From contig NZ_CP121471.1 in NCBI RefSeq assembly GCF_033954835.1, forward strand, positions 4,830,501 through 4,894,500: DNA of 64,000 nucleotides, given 5' to 3'. The position numbers and the translations under genes are program-made. This DNA comes from Thiorhodovibrio frisius. Its GTDB lineage: Bacteria > Pseudomonadota > Gammaproteobacteria > Chromatiales > Chromatiaceae. The notes under the pieces are model-generated. The model was given only the letters and a program-made list of their open reading frames with translations. It was not told the DNA's origin and searched no databases. Positions 32,364-41,029 of this stretch are shown piece by piece (within the stretch, counting starts at the first letter, position 1; every line of letters starts with the position of its first letter).

Positions 32364-33200
32364 ATGGAGATCTGGACTATTGCCAACCTCAAAGGGGGCG
32401 TTGGCAAGACGACAACAACGGTAGCCCTCGGCGGGCTACTAGCGGCATGGGGGTTTCGCACCCTGCTAATTGATGTCGACGCGCATGCCTCGCTGTCGGC
32501 CTACTTTGGCTATGATCCCGATGAGCTCGAGTTCAGCAGCTACGATTTATTCCTGGCGACAGCCGAACGTCGAAACATTGACATCCGCCAACTGATCTTC
32601 TCAACCGATAACCCGCGTCTGGACCTCATTCCGGCCACCACGGCACTGGCCGGGCTGGACCGGCAATCCGGACGGCTCGACGGGCTTGGCCTGGTGCTCA
32701 AGCGGGCGCTGCCGCCGCTGGCAGCCAAATATGACCACATTCTGATCGACTGCCCGCCAGTCCTGGGTATCCTGCTGATCAACGCACTTGCGGTGTGCGA
32801 CAAGCTGATCATTCCGGTGCAAACAGAGTTCCTGGCGATGAAGGGACTTGAACGCATGCTGCGCACCATGAACATGGTCCTGCGGGTGCGCCAGAAACCG
32901 CTGAGTTACACCATCGTGCCGACCTACTTCGACCCACGCACCCGGGCGTCGATCGAGAGCCTGGCGCAACTGCGACGGGATCACCCCGACCACCTGTGGC
33001 ACGGCTATGTGCCAGTCGATACCCGTTTGCGCGACGCGAGCCGCGCGGGAGTGCCGCCATCCTTTTATGATCCGCGCTCACGCGCAGTCGCGGCCTATAC
33101 GGATCTGCTCGAAACTCTGCGCCGCGACTCACCCATTGCGCCCCCTGTGCCGGCCCCACCGCCCAGAGTGCAGCCGGCTGTCTCAATGGCCGCGACCTGA
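32364..33200 (+). CDS. ParA-family ATPase (chemotaxis-partition type)
   Basis: 278 residues. The deviant Walker A KGGVGKTT is at residues 10-17, Walker A' is LLIDVDAHASLS and Walker B is HILIDCPPVLG. GGAGG sits before the ATG. The closeness of the start (MEIWTIANLKGG) to ParC-like proteins that position chemoreceptor arrays, and the converging cheV gene, suggest a role in placing chemotaxis complexes rather than chromosomes. No ParB gene or parS site is visible. The C-terminus is a Pro-rich tail. Confidence 0.82.
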   Translation: MEIWTIANLKGGVGKTTTTVALGGLLAAWGFRTLLIDVDAHASLSAYFGYDPDELEFSSYDLFLATAERRNIDIRQLIFSTDNPRLDLIPATTALAGLDRQSGRLDGLGLVLKRALPPLAAKYDHILIDCPPVLGILLINALAVCDKLIIPVQTEFLAMKGLERMLRTMNMVLRVRQKPLSYTIVPTYFDPRTRASIESLAQLRRDHPDHLWHGYVPVDTRLRDASRAGVPPSFYDPRSRAVAAYTDLLETLRRDSPIAPPVPAPPPRVQPAVSMAAT

Positions 33201-33216
33201 CACGCTGGGTTTCGCG

Positions 33217-34143
33217 CTAGTGGCCTTCTTCCTTTGCCTCCAGATGATCGAGCACCACGCGGGCGAGATCGTCGGGATGGTATTTCTGGATGAACTTGTT
33301 CGCCCCGGTGCGCTCGACCATATCGATGTTGAACACGCCGCTAATGGATGAGTGCAACAGAATATAAATATTGTTAGTACCCGGATTGGCGCGAATTTGA
33401 GTGGTGAGTTCGTAGCCGTCCATCTCCGGCATTTCAATATCGGAAATCACCATGAGAAAATGGCTTGCGATATCAATGCCGTCCGCCACCATCTGCTCGA
33501 TCAACTCCAACGCCTGACGACCATCGTTCATCAGGGTGCACTCGATGCCAAGCTGCTCGAGCGCGCGCTGAATCTGATGGCGCGCCACAGATGAGTCGTC
33601 GATCACCAGCACCCGCCGGCCCTGGGCGACTTTCCCTTCGGTCAAGCCTGCGGAGACATGGGTGCTTGCATGCACCACCTGATCCAGAACCTTCTCGACG
33701 TCGAGAATCTGAATCAGCTCCTTCTCGACCAGAGTGACGGCCGTGGCATAGGTATCACGGCCGAGCCTGCGCGGCATCTGCTGAACCTGATCCCACTTGG
33801 TGTGAATGATGCGCTCCACCCGGCGGATCAGAAAACCATGCACCGAGCGGTTGTACTCCGTAATGATGATGTGGCCTTTTTGCGGCTCTTGCAGCGGCGG
33901 GAGTTGCATCGCCAGCGACAAGTCCAGCACCGGCATGGTGCGCCCGCGCAGGGTTGCCACACCCAGCACCAACGGATGCGAGCCCGCCATTTTGGTCAGC
34001 GGCTGCCAGGGCACCACCTCCTGCACCTTAAACACATTAATGCCGTAAAGCTGCGTATGGTCGAGCCGGAATAGCAACAGCTCCAGGCGGGTGCCAGCCG
34101 CGCGGTTGATTTCAACGGTCGAGCCGTAATCAGTCTGAGTCAT
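33217..34143 (-). CDS. cheV: Chemotaxis coupling protein CheV
   Basis: 308 residues: an N-terminal CheW domain (residues 15-160, ELLLFRLDHTQLYGINVFKV and VLGVATLRGRTMPVLDL) followed by a response-regulator receiver domain (176-300). The phospho-acceptor is D235 in VISDIEMPEMDGYEL, with the upstream acidic pair in LVIDDSS and Lys in ANKFIQKYHP. CheV couples chemoreceptors to CheA and tunes adaptation through phosphorylation. It converges on parA with 16 bases between stops. No cheA or receptor gene is in the window. Confidence 0.93.
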   Translation of the reverse strand: MTQTDYGSTVEINRAAGTRLELLLFRLDHTQLYGINVFKVQEVVPWQPLTKMAGSHPLVLGVATLRGRTMPVLDLSLAMQLPPLQEPQKGHIIITEYNRSVHGFLIRRVERIIHTKWDQVQQMPRRLGRDTYATAVTLVEKELIQILDVEKVLDQVVHASTHVSAGLTEGKVAQGRRVLVIDDSSVARHQIQRALEQLGIECTLMNDGRQALELIEQMVADGIDIASHFLMVISDIEMPEMDGYELTTQIRANPGTNNIYILLHSSISGVFNIDMVERTGANKFIQKYHPDDLARVVLDHLEAKEEGH

Positions 34144-34245
34144 CAGCAGTCGCCCAAGTGTTTGGGTTTAAGAACTTCAATCGCTCGTTTGAGGGTTCCG
34201 CAGGTACTGGCCGCGTCTCACGGCTGACCAGATCAGGCAGCCGGC

Positions 34246-35115
34246 TCAGCGGAAGCGTCCCCCATAGGCTTGCATTTCGCGCACTGTCTCATCCCAGCGC
34301 GCCAGGCGCTCAGCCGGGTCGGGGTGGGTATCGAAGGAATGGCGCTCGCCATGCTCGGTGCGCCCGGCGCGGGCGAGCTTGGCCCACATGGTGCGCGCCT
34401 TGCGTGGATCATAGCCGCCGCGCTCGAGGATATAGGCAGCGAGATAGTCCGCTTCATTCTCCTGATCCTTAGAGTATCTGAGTTGCCCGATCACTGCGCC
34501 CACACCGGCGCCAAGCAGGGCAGAATCGGTGATGCGCGCTGAGCGCTGACCGCTGTCATAGCCGCCGCCGGAGGTGGCTGCTGCACCCAGAGCACCCATC
34601 AACAAACCACCAACTAGGGCGCCGCTCATGGCGTTCATTTTGGTCTCGGAGATATGGTTGGCGGCATGGTGGGCCATTTCATGGGCAATCACCATGGCGA
34701 TTTCCTCCTCGCTGTCGGCATAGCTCAGCACGCCTTTCTGGATCACGATGGTGTCGGCACCGGCGGCAAAGGCATTCAGCGCCGGGTCGTTGGAGTAGCG
34801 CAGATCCCACTGGCAATTGTCCTCGCCCATCTGATAGCAGAGATCGCGTGCACCGGGCTCGAGCCGATTGAAAATGGCGCGCACTTTCGCCTCGGCCGCC
34901 CGATCATTCAAGCGCCGCTCGTGAGGCGGCGGCGTGCCGCGAATTTCCTGATCCGCCTGCGCCACAGCAGCCTCGCTGACCGGCTGCGACAGATGCACCG
35001 GCGTGGCGCAGGCGCCGAGTAGGAGCGTGAGCAAGGACGCCGTCACCAGGGCCGAGCGACGCCGGCTGGCATGAACGCATTGGTGCCGAGCTTGATTAAA
35101 GGTAGATTGATTCAT
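34246..35115 (-). CDS. M48-family lipoprotein metalloprotease (LoiP-like)
   Basis: 289 residues. The signal peptide ends in LLLGAC, giving lipidated C36. The zinc site HEMAH is at residues 145-149 with the downstream ENEADYLAAYIL glutamate. The length and single-domain layout resemble LoiP/YggG, an outer-membrane-anchored protease for damaged envelope proteins. A Gly/Ala-rich segment (GALVGGLLMGALGAAATSGG) near residue 165 could be membrane-associated. The gene lies between cheV and the broken parE-like gene with no obvious operon link. Confidence 0.87.
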   Translation of the reverse strand: MNQSTFNQARHQCVHASRRRSALVTASLLTLLLGACATPVHLSQPVSEAAVAQADQEIRGTPPPHERRLNDRAAEAKVRAIFNRLEPGARDLCYQMGEDNCQWDLRYSNDPALNAFAAGADTIVIQKGVLSYADSEEEIAMVIAHEMAHHAANHISETKMNAMSGALVGGLLMGALGAAATSGGGYDSGQRSARITDSALLGAGVGAVIGQLRYSKDQENEADYLAAYILERGGYDPRKARTMWAKLARAGRTEHGERHSFDTHPDPAERLARWDETVREMQAYGGRFR

Positions 35116-35139
35116 CAGTAAAAACCGACAGGTAGAAAA

Positions 35140-35423
35140 CTAAAACCGCTCGGGCCAGCGCCGGGCACCATGCAAAACACGCAGAACGAGAACAAGATCA
35201 CCAACGACACGATAAGCCACAATTTAGGAGGTTCCGCTGATCACCAACTCGCGGGTATCCCTGACTCTGCCCAAGCGACCAATGGACGGATTTTGCGTCA
35301 ACTGAGAAACGGCTGCAAAATCCGCTCAGCCACCTGCGCGGCCGTTTGGGGATTGTCTTCGGCGATATAAGCCCTAACCGCCTGCAAATCGCCAATTGCC
35401 CGTTCGTGCCATTTTAGCCGCAA
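35140..35423 (-). pseudogene. ParE/RelE-type toxin, inactivated by frameshift and nonsense change
   Basis: Starting from TTG 35423 the frame reads LKWHERAIGDLQAVRAYIAE, then NPQTAAQVAERILQPF, and meets a stop. In the next frame the homology continues: LTQNPSIGRLGRVRDTRELV, ISGTS, a TAA stop in place of the expected Tyr, then IVAYRVVGDLVLVLRVLHGA and RRWPERF before TAG at 35140. This is a full ParE-family toxin broken by one frameshift (about 35300) and one nonsense codon (about 35224). It overlaps the intact antitoxin gene, as in working ParDE pairs. The toxin should be inactive. Confidence 0.8.
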
Positions 35424-35683
35424 CTTGGCGGCTCCAGTTCAACGCTCGCCCCCCAACTGCGAAGCCAGCGTTCGACCTCCTCATGTTCCACGATGCGCGC
35501 ATGGCCACTCTCGAGTTCACTTACGGCATCCTGAATGGCCGCCACCTGCCAGTCCCCATGCGCGACATAGCGCTCAATGGCGTCGACCATCAGCGACCCA
35601 GGCTGGCACCCAGTCGCCTGAGCCAGCAGGTTCAGACGATTCAGGGTCTCTGACTCCAACCGGAGCGACACGGCTTCTTTCAT
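35414..35683 (-). CDS. Ribbon-helix-helix antitoxin (ParD/CopG-like)
   Basis: 89 residues with GAGGTAAGG before the ATG. The first 45 residues are a ribbon-helix-helix DNA-binding domain (AVSLRLESETLNRLNLLAQA then GSLMVDAIERYV). The C-terminal half (ELESGHARIVEHEEVERWLRS) is the toxin-binding helix pair typical of antitoxins for ParE. The last codons overlap the decayed toxin start. With the toxin dead, the antitoxin may persist as an autoregulator or by buffering related toxins. Confidence 0.82.
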   Translation of the reverse strand: MKEAVSLRLESETLNRLNLLAQATGCQPGSLMVDAIERYVAHGDWQVAAIQDAVSELESGHARIVEHEEVERWLRSWGASVELEPPSCG

Positions 35684-35833
35684 ACCCTTACCTCAGGTGT
35701 ATTGGCCGACCTAAGAAACCAAAGACTGTGGACTGACACTCCAGGCCAACACTCCCAGCAATGCACCCTGGACTTGAATCAAGGCTGCGGTATCCGGTTT
35801 TCCGGAAACCGCCCAACAAGATGAACCCGAGAA

Positions 35834-37417
35834 TCAGCGAAAGTTCCACACCAAGGCCAGGGTCAACAGCAGCAGAAGAATGCCATGCAGGCGATAATCC
35901 CACCACCAGCGGGTTCCGGGCTCGGGTTTGGACAGCGCCGGTGACCAGAGTGCCGGCGAGCGCTCAGCGGCGCTGACCGGCCAGAGCCAGCTGGTGGTGA
36001 GAAAAATACCGGCGCTGACAAAAAACAGCAGCCCAGCAATCAGGGTGAAATGCAGGGTGATCACACCGAGCAGCCAGAGCCCGAACAGCACTGCCGAGAT
36101 CAGATGCCCGCCGAGCAGCGTCGCGAGCGCGCTGCGCGGTCCGGCGCGAGCGACAAAGGCGCCGAGCAGAAAGACTGCGGCCACCGGCGGCACCAGATAG
36201 GACAGCGCGGTTTGCAGATAATGGAACAGCCCCTCGAAATGGCCGATCAGGGGTGCGATGATCGCCGCGAGCAGCATAAAGAGCAGGATGGCGGCACGGC
36301 CAATCCATGCGGTGCGCCTTGGTCTCAAGGTTGGCCAGGCCGGCTTGATGAAATCGAGCGTCAGCAGGGTGGCGGCGGAATTCAGGGTAGAGTCGATGCT
36401 CGACATCAGGGCCGCAACAAGTGCGGCCAGAATCAGGCCGGTCAGGCCCACTGGCAGCAGCTCGGCGATCAGTGCCGGGAACACTTGATCGCCATGCTCA
36501 AGCCCAGGCAGGATCTGAATCGCCATCACCCCGGGCAGCACCATGATGAAAAGCACCGGCAGCTTGAGCAGCCCGGCCAGCAGAGCGCCGGCGCGCGCGT
36601 GGCTGATGCTGCGTGCGCCTAGCACCCGCTGCACGATGAACTGATTAGTGCACCAGAAGTAAAATCCCAGCACCGGCACGCCGATCAGGGTGCCGAGCCA
36701 GGGCAGATTCGGATCATCCAGCGGTAGGAACAGGTGCAGCCGTTCCGGCGGGGTGGCGGCGACCAGCGCGCCCCAGTCGAAGCCCAGCTCGGCAAAGCTG
36801 AGCCAGGTGACCAGGCAGGCGCCGATGATGAGCAAAATGGCCTGGAGCACATCGGTGTAGACCACTGCGGCCAGTCCGCCGGCGGCGGTGTAGCTGGCGG
36901 CGACTGCGGCCAGCAGCAGCGCGGCGGTGAAGAGATCCAGCCCCGGCACCAGACTGGCCAGCACCAGGGCGCCGGCAAAGAGGGTGCCGGCGGTGTCGAC
37001 CAGGATATTGGCGAGCAGCGTCAGCGCCGAGAAGTAACGCCGCGCGCGGCGGTCGAAGCGGCACTCCAGCCACTCGGGCACAGTGCCGATGCGGGCATTG
37101 AGATAGAGCGGAATGAACACCAACGCCATGACCACCAGAATGGGTGCGGCCATCCATTCGTAATTGGCGACCGCCAGCCCCCAGGTGTAAGCCGCGCCGG
37201 CCAGGCCGATCAGGGTGGTGGACGAGATGTTCGAGGCAAAGAGCGACAGCCCGACCGGCGCCCAGTGCAGCCGCCGCCCGGCCAGGAACAGATCCTGATC
37301 GTCATGGGTACGTCGCGCCACCAGCACACCGATGACGGCAATCAGCACGAAGTAACCGCCGATAACGGCCAAATCGACGGCGGTGAGCGAAATCTGACTG
37401 AGGTTGATCTCTTTCAC
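35834..37417 (-). CDS. Sodium:solute symporter (SSS family)
   Basis: 527 residues with about 13 membrane helices. N-terminal motifs fit SSS transporters: DLFLAGRRLHWAPVGLSLFASNISSTT, split as DLFLAGRRL and SLFASNISSTTLIG, then GLAGAAYTWG. The second sodium-site region reads ALVAALMSSIDSTLNSAATL. It is closest in style to sugar or myo-inositol SSS members, but the substrate is not certain. Its start lies 18 bases after the short HEPN-like gene. Confidence 0.88.
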   Translation of the reverse strand: MKEINLSQISLTAVDLAVIGGYFVLIAVIGVLVARRTHDDQDLFLAGRRLHWAPVGLSLFASNISSTTLIGLAGAAYTWGLAVANYEWMAAPILVVMALVFIPLYLNARIGTVPEWLECRFDRRARRYFSALTLLANILVDTAGTLFAGALVLASLVPGLDLFTAALLLAAVAASYTAAGGLAAVVYTDVLQAILLIIGACLVTWLSFAELGFDWGALVAATPPERLHLFLPLDDPNLPWLGTLIGVPVLGFYFWCTNQFIVQRVLGARSISHARAGALLAGLLKLPVLFIMVLPGVMAIQILPGLEHGDQVFPALIAELLPVGLTGLILAALVAALMSSIDSTLNSAATLLTLDFIKPAWPTLRPRRTAWIGRAAILLFMLLAAIIAPLIGHFEGLFHYLQTALSYLVPPVAAVFLLGAFVARAGPRSALATLLGGHLISAVLFGLWLLGVITLHFTLIAGLLFFVSAGIFLTTSWLWPVSAAERSPALWSPALSKPEPGTRWWWDYRLHGILLLLLTLALVWNFR

Positions 37418-37435
37418 GCGAACCTCGGCAACCGT

Positions 37436-37675
37436 TCAGCCGTCATCCCTTGCCTGTTCGGCCGTTTGCGCGAGAAAGCCATCGATTTCACGCGCAATGC
37501 GCTCCATCAGGGCCTCAACCGAGCCATAGGCATGGTGCAAAGCGACCGCCGCCTGCGCGCTGCCTGCCGGGTCGCGGGATGACAGCTTGAGATTGCGCAA
37601 TTCCTCGACACGCCTGGCCAAGGCTTCGCGATCGAAGCGAATTTCCGCGCGCAACCGCTGGATGGTGCCGTTCAC
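37436..37675 (-). CDS. Short HEPN/HepT-like partner of the MNT protein
   Basis: 79 residues. The middle AAVALHHAYGSVEALMERIA resembles the N-terminal helices of HepT-like HEPN proteins that pair with MNT nucleotidyltransferases. Those relatives are about 150 residues and carry an RxxxxxH ribonuclease motif in the second half, which is absent here. The start overlaps the nucleotidyltransferase stop (ATGA, 37672-37675). It is either a truncated toxin or a shorter, non-catalytic variant. Only 18 bases separate it from the symporter gene. Confidence 0.6.
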   Translation of the reverse strand: MNGTIQRLRAEIRFDREALARRVEELRNLKLSSRDPAGSAQAAVALHHAYGSVEALMERIAREIDGFLAQTAEQARDDG

Positions 37676-38088
37676 AATGACTCCCCCTCACTGTCGATGC
37701 GCTCGAGAAGGCTCGGCGGCGCTTGCTCAATCTCGACCAGATCGACGGGAGCCTGGAAGATGTTCATCAAGTCTCCAAGCGCGGCGAAGTAGCGCTTGGA
37801 CATCAGTCCGGCAACGGCCAGATCCACGTCGCTGTCGGCATGGCAACGACCTGTCGCGAGGGAGCCGAAAAGCACCACCCGCGTTGCACCATACTGATCT
37901 CGCAACAAGGCAACAGCCTGCGGCAGGTGCCGGCGCAGCTCAAGCGCACGCGCGCGGCCTTGGCGGTCGGATTCTTGCGCTAAACAGCGCAAATGCGCGG
38001 CGGCTTCAGCCGGCGTTACGACCACCCGTGGCCGGGCTGCATCTGACGCCAAACACGCTGAACTGTCAGATCGGGAGTTGCCGAACAT
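37672..38088 (-). CDS. MNT-domain nucleotidyltransferase (antitoxin type)
   Basis: 138 residues. The minimal nucleotidyltransferase motif VVLFGSLATGRCHADSDVDLAV gives GS followed by the catalytic DxD (SDVDLAV). This is preceded by about 65 residues of helical N-terminal extension (TPAEAAAHLRCLAQ). In MNT-HEPN systems this protein AMPylates or otherwise silences the HEPN partner encoded next door, which here is short. It lies just downstream of the sucrose-phosphate synthase gene on the same strand. Confidence 0.78.
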   Translation of the reverse strand: MFGNSRSDSSACLASDAARPRVVVTPAEAAAHLRCLAQESDRQGRARALELRRHLPQAVALLRDQYGATRVVLFGSLATGRCHADSDVDLAVAGLMSKRYFAALGDLMNIFQAPVDLVEIEQAPPSLLERIDSEGESL

Positions 38089-38121
38089 GCCACAACGACC
38101 TCGCTCGATTAGCTTGCTTGA

Positions 38122-40419
38122 TTAGCTCGGGCGCGCGGATTCTTCCTCGTCCTCATGACCACTCGACTGGTCATCGCCATCAGCCGGGGTCTGCGACGCC
38201 GCTCCCGACTCATCTGACTGCGACAGCTCTGTCAGCGATGCTGGCTCTGCATCGGGCGCCGGCGGCACCTGACAGGCGGCAAAGAAGTCGTAGTGGTCGA
38301 TGGCTTCCAGAATACCGGCCGCAAATGGCTCCTGTGCAAAGTAGATACTCTCGGTGTCGATCAGCTTGGAGAGTTCCTCGTTGTGGCGGTTGGCGACCAC
38401 CACAGCCAGGGTGTTGCCGCGCATCATGTCCTCGTCCGCGCCGGAGCCACCGGCGCACAGGCAGTGCTCAAGCGGGATACCCCATTGATCCGCCACATAG
38501 CGCAACGCCAGCCCTTTGGATGCGCGCGCGGGGACCACGTCGAGGAACTGGCCGAAGGACAGATTGAGATGGACGTTCAGGTCGGCCTGATGCAGCAGAC
38601 TGCCGATGTCATCGAGCGACGGAGCATGCTCGGGGTCGTAGAAGAAGCTGACCTTGAAGCGACTCTGCTCAGACTTTTGCTGGGGCTTGACGCCCGGCAA
38701 CTCAACAAGCAGGTCGCGCACCCGGCGCGGATACCACAGATTGTCAATATGCCGCGTCCAGGAGCCGTCGGCCGTAAGCTGGGGCGCGTAGTAAATCTCG
38801 GTGCCCAGGGCGGTGATGAGCACATCCGGGCGCGGAATGCCATAGCGACGCATGATGGCCAGCGCCGAGTCCAGCCGCCGGCCGGTGGCGATGCCGAAGG
38901 TGGAGCACTTGCGGTTGTCGCGCAGGATGCGGATGAAATCGGCAAGCGAATCCGGATCACCGAGCAGGTTCTGGTCGAGATCGGTAAAGATGGCGCGGTC
39001 GTGGTAGAGAATCCGCCGGCGTGATAACGGCGCCTGCGGGGGCGGCTGGACTTTCTCAAGCAGCGGGCCAAGCGCTTCCATGTAGCTGTCGGCATGGGCG
39101 CTCCAGGCATAGTGCTTACGCACCCCGGCCAGGCCATTCTGCGCGAGTTTGCGCCAGCCGCTGGCATCGCACAGCACCTTGAGCAGCGCCTTGGTAATGT
39201 CCTGCTTGTCGAGAGGGTCGATCAGGATGCCGTTTCTACAGTGGTCAATGATGTCGATGGGCCCGCCATCCTCGGTGGCGACAATGGGCAGACCGCTGGC
39301 AGCGGCCTCAATCAGCGTCAGGCCGAAGGGCTCGGTCAGTGCGGGATTGATGAAGACCCCGCGCGAGGCAGCGGCAATCTGGTAGAGCAGCGCAACCTCA
39401 TCGGCGCTGTGATGCTTCGGATAGGCCACCCGGCCGTAGAGATCGTAAAGGTCGATCAACAGCAAAATGTCGGTCAGCACCGTCTGGGCGCCGCTGTCCA
39501 TGTCGCGCAGATCATCGCGATTACCGGCGACGATGACCAGATTCGCCGTTCTTTGCAGCTCCGGCGACTCACCATAGGCCTCAACCAGGGTGGCGATGTT
39601 CTTGCGCTCATCGGGCCGCGACAAGGCGAGAATCAGCGGCTTTTTCGGCTCGCGCAGAAAGCGCAGCAGCTCGTTGCGGATAGGCGCCTTCTGCTCGCGG
39701 CCATCGGGCGGACGGAAGCGTTCCAGATCTGTCCCTGGCGGGATCACCTGCATGCGCTCGGGCTGGTAGTGATCGTAGAGCCCGTATTGCTCTTCGATCT
39801 CCTGGGTGGTGCTGGTAATCACCAGACTGGCCGCACCGAGGGTTTCTTCCTCGGCATTGATGCGCCGGGTCATGTTGTAGCGGGTGTCGATGACATCCTG
39901 CTTGACTCCAGAGGCCAGCAACCGTCGCCGCTTAACGCGCCCGAGTGAGTGGCCGGTATGCACCAGCGGCACGCCGAGCTGGGCGGACAGACGCACACCG
40001 ACATAGCCTGCATCGGCGTAATGAGAGTGGATCAGGCAAGGCAGCCGGTCGGACTCGCGCAGAAAGCTCAGTGCGTTATCGGCAAAGGTGTCGAGATGAT
40101 CCCACAGCTGTTCCTTGGGCAGATATTCCGGCGGCCCGGCCTCGATGCGCACAATGCGCGCGCCATCGCCGATGGGCTCAATGGGCACGGCGTAGTCCGG
40201 ACTGATATTGGGGTCATCGACCAAGCGGGTGAAAAGGTCCACCTGACCGACATCGGGGCGCTTGGCCAGCGCGCGGGCCAGCTCGATGACGTAGAGAATC
40301 TGGCCGCCGGTGTCGGCATCGCGGCCCAACTCTAGGTTGTGACCACGAAACAGACCGTGGACGCTCAGCAGGACAATATGGCGAGATGGCGCTTCAGCAT
40401 TCATATCACAGGCAATCAT
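38122..40419 (-). CDS. Sucrose-phosphate synthase with C-terminal sucrose-phosphatase-like HAD domain
   Basis: 765 residues. The N-terminal two-thirds is a GT4 glycosyltransferase: HGLFRGHNLELGRDADTGGQ, HSHYADAGYVG, HTGHSLGRVKRRRLL and the donor-site EPFGLTLIEAAASGLPIVAT. From about residue 470 a HAD phosphatase-like domain follows (FTDLDQNLLGD, D480 and D482; GGSGADEDMM near the end). It makes sucrose-6-phosphate from UDP- or ADP-glucose and fructose-6-phosphate. The HAD part may remove the phosphate, although the usual Thr after DxD is Asn here. Sucrose is a compatible solute in salt-adapted phototrophs. A short acidic tail ends the protein. Confidence 0.9.
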   Translation of the reverse strand: MIACDMNAEAPSRHIVLLSVHGLFRGHNLELGRDADTGGQILYVIELARALAKRPDVGQVDLFTRLVDDPNISPDYAVPIEPIGDGARIVRIEAGPPEYLPKEQLWDHLDTFADNALSFLRESDRLPCLIHSHYADAGYVGVRLSAQLGVPLVHTGHSLGRVKRRRLLASGVKQDVIDTRYNMTRRINAEEETLGAASLVITSTTQEIEEQYGLYDHYQPERMQVIPPGTDLERFRPPDGREQKAPIRNELLRFLREPKKPLILALSRPDERKNIATLVEAYGESPELQRTANLVIVAGNRDDLRDMDSGAQTVLTDILLLIDLYDLYGRVAYPKHHSADEVALLYQIAAASRGVFINPALTEPFGLTLIEAAASGLPIVATEDGGPIDIIDHCRNGILIDPLDKQDITKALLKVLCDASGWRKLAQNGLAGVRKHYAWSAHADSYMEALGPLLEKVQPPPQAPLSRRRILYHDRAIFTDLDQNLLGDPDSLADFIRILRDNRKCSTFGIATGRRLDSALAIMRRYGIPRPDVLITALGTEIYYAPQLTADGSWTRHIDNLWYPRRVRDLLVELPGVKPQQKSEQSRFKVSFFYDPEHAPSLDDIGSLLHQADLNVHLNLSFGQFLDVVPARASKGLALRYVADQWGIPLEHCLCAGGSGADEDMMRGNTLAVVVANRHNEELSKLIDTESIYFAQEPFAAGILEAIDHYDFFAACQVPPAPDAEPASLTELSQSDESGAASQTPADGDDQSSGHEDEEESARPS

Positions 40420-40738
40420 GCAAGGGTTGCAAGGCTGTCGGGAGTTGAGGCAAAGTGCCGCCCGGAACCGACAACGAACGCCATCAGTCTAACAAACTCC
40501 AGCGAAAAAACTGCGCGGTGGAGCAGACATTCATCGAGCCCGAGATTTTGCCCCAGGCGCCAGCAATTCCGAATTGCAGTCGCTCGAGTGCCAAAGAGGC
40601 GGCTTGCCACCGCTTCAAATCGAGCCAGGAGCCACCTCGACTTGGGGCGATAGGGCTATGATGCTCTGTTGCCATCGGACGATGGCATCGGATCAGCCAG
40701 CCACAAAGTTCAAGCAACGACCCATGGGAGCATCTTGC
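40420..40738. other. Divergent interval between the sucrose-synthesis gene and the small gene
   Basis: About 320 bases without a supported gene. A hairpin TGCCATC / GATGGCA lies near 40671-40689, just upstream of the small gene. A TATGAT at 40658-40663 could be a -10 box, but no -35 fits at 16-18 bases. Salt-dependent control of the sucrose gene could reside here; nothing specific was recognised. Confidence 0.35.
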
Positions 40739-40981
40739 ATGCCACAGACAGATACCACGGCCTTGTACCAGAAATTCCCCCATTTGAAGGAAATCGACAA
40801 ACTCTGGGGCACCCGTGACGCACGCGATTTCATCAAGTCCCTGATGAGCGACAGCCGCGATGGGGCACGCCAGGGGTTTTCCCTGGAGCATAGCTCGACC
40901 CTCTTCGCACTGTTGGTCGAGCATGACGAGGAGTTCCCTCAGTTCGACGATTCCCACGCGTTTAATACTGGCGACGACTGA
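40739..40981 (+). CDS. Small conserved protein, function unknown
   Basis: 80 residues from ATG 40739, with GGGAG eight bases upstream; the frame opens at 40574, but the preceding part reads like non-coding sequence. The composition is mixed and soluble: FPHLKEIDKLWGTRDARDFI, then SLEHSSTLFALLVEHDEEFP. There is no signal peptide, membrane helix or cysteine. I do not recognise the family. The gene is alone and convergent with the peptide-transporter ATPase gene. Confidence 0.6.
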   Translation: MPQTDTTALYQKFPHLKEIDKLWGTRDARDFIKSLMSDSRDGARQGFSLEHSSTLFALLVEHDEEFPQFDDSHAFNTGDD

Positions 40982-41029
40982 CGCCTCAGCGGCCTTTATT
41001 GCCTGACGGATTTGCTCGCCGAAACCCTC

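Noticed and set aside
32182-32424. 80-residue frame overlapping the parA start
   Set aside because: It has no recognised family and overlaps the well-supported parA start by 61 bases.
40574-40738. N-terminal extension of the small gene at 40739
   Set aside because: Codon content looks non-coding, and GGGAG precedes the ATG at 40739.
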